Shown: positions 60,700 through 64,000 of the stretch, piece by piece
How the letters are laid out: each line of letters starts with the position of its first letter
Numbering within the stretch: position 1 is the stretch's first letter
Source: Methanobrevibacter arboriphilus
GTDB lineage: Archaea; Methanobacteriota; Methanobacteria; Methanobacteriales; Methanobacteriaceae
Length of the DNA stretch: 64,000 bases
Assembly (NCBI RefSeq): GCF_019669925.1
Contig: NZ_AP019779.1
Location: forward strand, 620,001-684,000
Direction of reading: 5' to 3'
The notes under the pieces: generated by a model
What the model was told of the DNA's origin: nothing
The model's input: only the letters and a program-made list of their open reading frames with translations
The model's database searches: none
Position numbers and translations under genes: made by a program

Positions 60700-60771
60700 A
60701 TGTGGGAAATCCTCAACATCCTCGCATACTTACTAATCCTACTATCAGCGATTATTCAGTTAATCAAATAA
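60700..60771 (+). CDS. 23-residue hydrophobic peptide
   Basis: ATG behind TTGGAGGCCTGGTAAAC. MWEILNILAYLLILLSAIIQ then LIK, one membrane helix. With its structured leader it looks like a type I toxin or leader peptide. Confidence 0.45.
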   Translation: MWEILNILAYLLILLSAIIQLIK

Positions 60772-60911
60772 ATTCCATAGAGGGTTGAAACTAAGATTTT
60801 TTCTGATTAGGCTATGTTCGTTATTTTACCTGTCAAATATAAGGGCATTGATGTTCCTTGATTTTATCTTGAAGTCAACCAAAGAGAACTTATCCACTTA
60901 CTATTATTTTA

Positions 60912-61163
60912 CTAATTTTCTCTTAAAAGAATAGATCCATTAACAGTAACACAATAACACATTTCATCATTACCATAAAATTTAAACATTTTAATATAAC
61001 CTTTCCTTTTAAGACCCAACAAAATATTAGTTAACTCTTTATAACTAATATCTAAAATACTTAATAACTCTATTTTAGATTTATAGCCTTTACTAATATT
61101 GTTTAAAACATTTAAAACTGATTCTTTTTTAAGTCCACTTATTATTTCTTTTTTTGAGTTCAT
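60912..61163 (-). CDS. winged-helix regulator
   Basis: 83 residues. VLNVLNNISKGYKSKIELLS, then ILDISYKELTNILLGLKRKG and YIKMFKFYGNDEMCYCVT are helix-turn-helix plus wing, ArsR/MarR-like. Near the integrase end; a candidate regulator of lysogeny or excision. Confidence 0.7.
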   Translation of the reverse strand: MNSKKEIISGLKKESVLNVLNNISKGYKSKIELLSILDISYKELTNILLGLKRKGYIKMFKFYGNDEMCYCVTVNGSILLREN

Positions 61164-61519
61164 AATAAAAACTACCTATCATTTTTTTTATGAACTACCA
61201 AACTCTAAGTAAAAATAAGAGGCTAAGAAAAATAAATATTTTCTTAACCTCAATGTTAAACCCCCAATTATAATATTGTAAAACATAATATATAAACTTC
61301 CACAAAGGTTAAGTGATATTTCAAGTGTAAAAAAGTCTTAAAAAAATAAAAAAAAAATAAATGAGTAGTATTAAAAGAAAATAAGAGAAAAAAAGTAGGA
61401 TTGCAAGTGTAAAATATGTGTCAATAAGGAAAAAATAAGCTAATAATTCATTAATTAATCATTATGAGAAAATAGTGAAAAAGTAATAACTAAAATTAAA
61501 AAAATAATAAAAAAGAAAA
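61164..61519. other. spacer with CAAGTGTAA motifs
   Basis: ATATTTCAAGTGTAA at 61316-61330 repeats 54983-54997; GCAAGTGTAAAA lies at 61403. Otherwise A-rich and empty. Confidence 0.45.
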
Positions 61520-61798
61520 TTATATTTTATTTAAGTGTTTTTTATAATCATTACAAACAATATCATACATTCCTTTAACATTTTGAGACATATTTTTTTC
61601 CTCTATAGGAAGTTTACGCATTGTTTTTTGATAAATATATTCTTGAGCAAAAGACCTACTCATGAATTCAACTTTATTAAAATCTATAACAATTTTAGAG
61701 CCATCACTGTCAATATTATCAAAAAATTGTTCAGCTGCTTCTCTCATACCTAATTTTTTATAAATTTCTTTCTCAATTTTTATTTCTTTAACACTCAT
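61520..61798 (-). CDS. STAS-like (DUF4325) protein
   Basis: 92 residues from ATG 61798 behind GGAGGGTTCATC. VIDFNKVEFMSRSFAQEYIY is the DUF4325 signature (IDF-x-V-x4-SxSFA-x-E), a STAS-fold domain of defence and regulatory systems. Sited between a regulator and the integrase. Possibly part of a signalling or anti-phage module; partner histidine kinase domain is absent. Confidence 0.75.
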   Translation of the reverse strand: MSVKEIKIEKEIYKKLGMREAAEQFFDNIDSDGSKIVIDFNKVEFMSRSFAQEYIYQKTMRKLPIEEKNMSQNVKGMYDIVCNDYKKHLNKI

Positions 61799-61864
61799 GA
61801 TGAACCCTCCTATTTTGTTAATCATGTATATTATATGTAATTCTATTAATAATAATTGTCCATC

Positions 61865-63112
61865 TTAACTACTAAGTTTTTCAAGAATTAGATTTTGAGT
61901 TTTCTTTAGATCATCAATTTCTTTTTTCATAACTTTCTCTGATTTATTTTTCTCATCTAACTCTTTTTGAATAGCTTCTGTTTTCTTATTAGCTTTCTTT
62001 TCAGCTTCTGAATTAACCATATCTTCCAGTTCTTTATTAGTATATTCATGAAAAACAGTGATTAAAGGCAAAGCATTTATATAAATCATCTTTAAAATTT
62101 CAGGATTATCTTTATAATAACTGGCCTCAGTAGAGCCCTTAGAACGACCATGTAATGCCTCTATTTGTTCTTTATCAAGAGCTATCTTATATTCATCCGA
62201 ATAAACAAAATAATTATTTTTATATAATAAGCTTGCATTCATCTTACGAAGCATGTGAGAAGTGAATTTTTTTGTTTTTCTCTGTTTAAAACGATCTAAC
62301 TTGTCGTTAATTTCTTTAAATTTATCATTGAAATATCTTTCATTGATTTTAAATAGATTATCATTATAGTTTAATTCTTCTTTAAGGGAAATTAAGTATG
62401 AAACAATTGCATTTGTTGCTTCAGGACTACAATAAGTTGTAAAATATTTGCTAGTTTTCTGTCTTTTAAGTCTAAAAGTAGGAATCATCCTATTTTTTTC
62501 TAAAAGAACACCTATAATATTATTAACAATTTTATTCTCTTGTTTAAATTTATCTTCAATATCTTCTTTAATATATGTATTAATATTATGGTATTTTGAT
62601 GTAGCTTCTAGGAAGTCTATAACTTTTATATTTAGTGTGTCTACTTTTGCACATGCACTGCTTAACATGAAAAGAATTATAGCTCTCATTATAGGGGGAG
62701 CAATATTTAAACCCTCTTTCAATTCGTCCAATGTGGCTAAATCATCAAAAGTTATTGGATCACTATAATTAGCATTTTTTTCATTAAAATAAGGTAACTC
62801 CCCCATTTCAACTTTTGAATCCTTATATAATCTTATAATATTTGATAGTCTTCTTGATGCTGTTGATCCATTGAAAGTATTATATAAATATTTTCTATAT
62901 TTAGTTAATCTTTCAACAATTGTTCTATCATACCAAGGGATTTTAGAATCTTGTTCTTCTTTTGCTTCTTTTAATAGTTCTTCAAAAGAGATATTTTGAA
63001 ATTTAAGGTAATTTTTTAAAGAAGATTTATAAGCATGGTATGTTCTATATTTTACATTCCTTTCTTCAATTATTTGATTTAAAATATTTAAATCATTATT
63101 ATTCATACGCAT
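61865..63112 (-). CDS. tyrosine recombinase (integrase)
   Basis: 415 residues. An N-terminal SAM-like core-binding region (TYHAYKSSLKNYLKFQNISF) and a catalytic part with HMLRKMNASLLYKN (His-x-x-Arg) and LHGRSKGSTEASYYKDNP (second His and Tyr nucleophile). The first Arg, usually in SSGxxR, appears replaced: FMLSSACAKVDTLNI. The C-terminus is a long coiled coil, unusual for integrases. It ends the virus, 70 bp from gltX, where it would act. Confidence 0.88.
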   Translation of the reverse strand: MRMNNNDLNILNQIIEERNVKYRTYHAYKSSLKNYLKFQNISFEELLKEAKEEQDSKIPWYDRTIVERLTKYRKYLYNTFNGSTASRRLSNIIRLYKDSKVEMGELPYFNEKNANYSDPITFDDLATLDELKEGLNIAPPIMRAIILFMLSSACAKVDTLNIKVIDFLEATSKYHNINTYIKEDIEDKFKQENKIVNNIIGVLLEKNRMIPTFRLKRQKTSKYFTTYCSPEATNAIVSYLISLKEELNYNDNLFKINERYFNDKFKEINDKLDRFKQRKTKKFTSHMLRKMNASLLYKNNYFVYSDEYKIALDKEQIEALHGRSKGSTEASYYKDNPEILKMIYINALPLITVFHEYTNKELEDMVNSEAEKKANKKTEAIQKELDEKNKSEKVMKKEIDDLKKTQNLILEKLSS

Positions 63113-63181
63113 ATTTTTACCATCTGATCTTTATTCTTTTTTTCCAAGAGCAGATGAAAAATAATATGAATAAATATATTC

Positions 63182-64000
63182 TTACTTATGAGCAAAATAA
63201 AAAATCAATTCATTATTACTAATCTCATCTAGTCTTGCAAAACCAAATCTTTCAAATTGTACAATATCCCCAACATTAAGATTTTTACAATAAGATTCAC
63301 AAATCCCCTCTACTATAGAAGCATCATCCATAACAATTTTTGCTTTAATATTGTCATTAGCTGGAACCCATTGAATAATTCTAGCTTTCAATTCTCTTGC
63401 TTCTTCAAAAGATTTACTATTATAAGAAATATCATTATTTTTAATATTTATATTTACTGCATCCATTAAACGAACAATACCATCACCTAAATCATTACTA
63501 GAAATGTAGACTTCGCCATCAAAAACAAGTTTTCTATTACCTCTTTTTAAATGATCTGGATGAAGAGGTCTTTCGATTATCTCAATATTAGTTTTATTAA
63601 TATTAGTTTCATTATCTTTTTCGATATTTAGGCCATATATATTAATTTTTTTAGGGTTTGGAACAAAGAAATAACGATTAGAAATTTCTTCTAAGATATT
63701 TCTATTAAGACCATAAATTTTTTTCCAGCTAATAGCTGAATCAGACATTTTAACACCAATTTCAACCATTAAATCATGGATTGCCTTGCTTTGAATTCCT
63801 CTTCTAGCTATAGCTCTAAGAGTTCCAAGTCTAGGATCATCCCAACCCATATAATTACCTTCGTCAATTCCAGCCATGGCTTTTGAAGTACTAAGTGCAA
63901 TATCTTCCATTTTAAGCCTTCCATAATGGATGAACTCTGGAACATCCCAACCCATGTGCTCATAAAGATATTTTTGTTTTTCACTATTAGCTAAATGGTC
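63182..64000 (-). CDS. gltX: glutamyl-tRNA synthetase, C-terminal part
   Basis: The frame runs off the right edge; 273 C-terminal residues are visible. Archaeal GluRS motifs: DHLANSEKQKYLYEHMGWDV, then FIHYGRLK, GWDDPRLGTLRAIARRGIQS, and the C-terminal beta-barrels (RPLHPDHLKRGNRKLVFDGE, ARIIQWVPAND, DIVQFERFGFARLD). The KMSKSK-like loop is STSKAMAGI. Charges tRNA-Glu. Its last codons form the viral attachment site; the final Lys and stop come from viral DNA. Confidence 0.95.
   Translation of the reverse strand, partial: DHLANSEKQKYLYEHMGWDVPEFIHYGRLKMEDIALSTSKAMAGIDEGNYMGWDDPRLGTLRAIARRGIQSKAIHDLMVEIGVKMSDSAISWKKIYGLNRNILEEISNRYFFVPNPKKINIYGLNIEKDNETNINKTNIEIIERPLHPDHLKRGNRKLVFDGEVYISSNDLGDGIVRLMDAVNINIKNNDISYNSKSFEEARELKARIIQWVPANDNIKAKIVMDDASIVEGICESYCKNLNVGDIVQFERFGFARLDEISNNELIFYFAHK
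63186..63200 (+). other. attR core in the 3' end of gltX
   Basis: TTATGAGCAAAATAA, same as 17288-17302. It covers codons for FAHK of GluRS on the minus strand. Confidence 0.65.

Larger units (their letters stand above)
17288..63200. mobile_element. integrated contractile-tailed provirus
   Basis: About 45.9 kb between a 15-bp direct repeat. It contains integrase, regulators, terminase, portal, capsid, sheath, tube, tape measure, baseplate, fibre, holin and a pseudomurein endopeptidase, all without obvious inactivation. Structural order follows PBSX/Mu-like contractile phages. The pseudomurein enzyme ties it to Methanobacteriales hosts. The exact left limit depends on the attachment-site model; the certain viral block is 19545-63112. 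Confidence 0.85.

Overview
The window is a very AT-rich piece of an archaeal chromosome, most likely from a member of the Methanobacteriales close to Methanobrevibacter. The evidence is an adhesin-like beta-helix protein, an LL-diaminopimelate aminotransferase, an archaeal-type GluRS and PurA, an ISM1-like insertion sequence, and a provirus whose lysis and baseplate proteins carry pseudomurein-endopeptidase-like domains. Nothing here fixes the species. No rRNA, tRNA or CRISPR array was seen.

Host part (1-17287). An adhesin-like gene runs off the left edge. It is followed by a vapBC-type toxin-antitoxin pair between two 67-bp direct repeats, and by purA with three tandem 16-bp repeats at its promoter. 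Then come a secreted protein, a complete ISM1-like element with 17-bp inverted repeats and an 8-bp target duplication, and a leftward cluster of small accessory proteins (DUF6891-like, DUF6882-like, TipAS-like and two unknowns). The host part ends with a flavodoxin-fold reductase, a FAD/Rieske oxidoreductase broken by an in-frame stop, dapL, a membrane-anchored acidic protein and a KTSC-domain protein.

Provirus (17288-63200, about 45.9 kb). A 15-bp direct repeat at 17288-17302 and 63186-63200 matches the 3' end of gltX, so the element appears to sit in the last codons of GluRS, with its tyrosine integrase next to gltX. Genes run mainly leftward. An early operon starts at 58743, opposite an AbrB-type regulator, and passes through many small zinc-finger, helix-turn-helix and membrane proteins, a SWIM protein, an ASCH protein and a possible recombination protein. 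A block of short rightward genes (47.3-48.7 kb) precedes the late operon, which starts with the terminase at 47124 behind five TGTAAAGG repeats. Late gene order is TerS, TerL, portal, MuF-ADP-ribosyltransferase fusion, protease/scaffold, capsid with an Ig-like tail, connectors, RadA-like HhH protein, contractile sheath, tube, a RhuM-like gene with a structured leader, a tail chaperone with a -1 frameshift, tape measure, three baseplate proteins with wall-binding or wall-cutting C-termini, gp25-like, J-like, XkdU-like, tail fibre, XhlA-like, holin and pseudomurein endoisopeptidase. This matches the PBSX/Mu-like contractile plan. The left end carries a BRO-RhuM antirepressor and accessory genes (PRC-barrel, LEA-like, a tiny membrane peptide).

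Most unusual features: the wall-directed baseplate trio; a pseudoknot-rich RNA region inside the tail operon; a 77-bp inverted repeat that looks like twin promoters with the same leader; tiny hydrophobic peptides embedded in RNA stem-loops; several GC-richer structured noncoding islands; and the exact gltX attachment model, which predicts a changed GluRS C-terminus.
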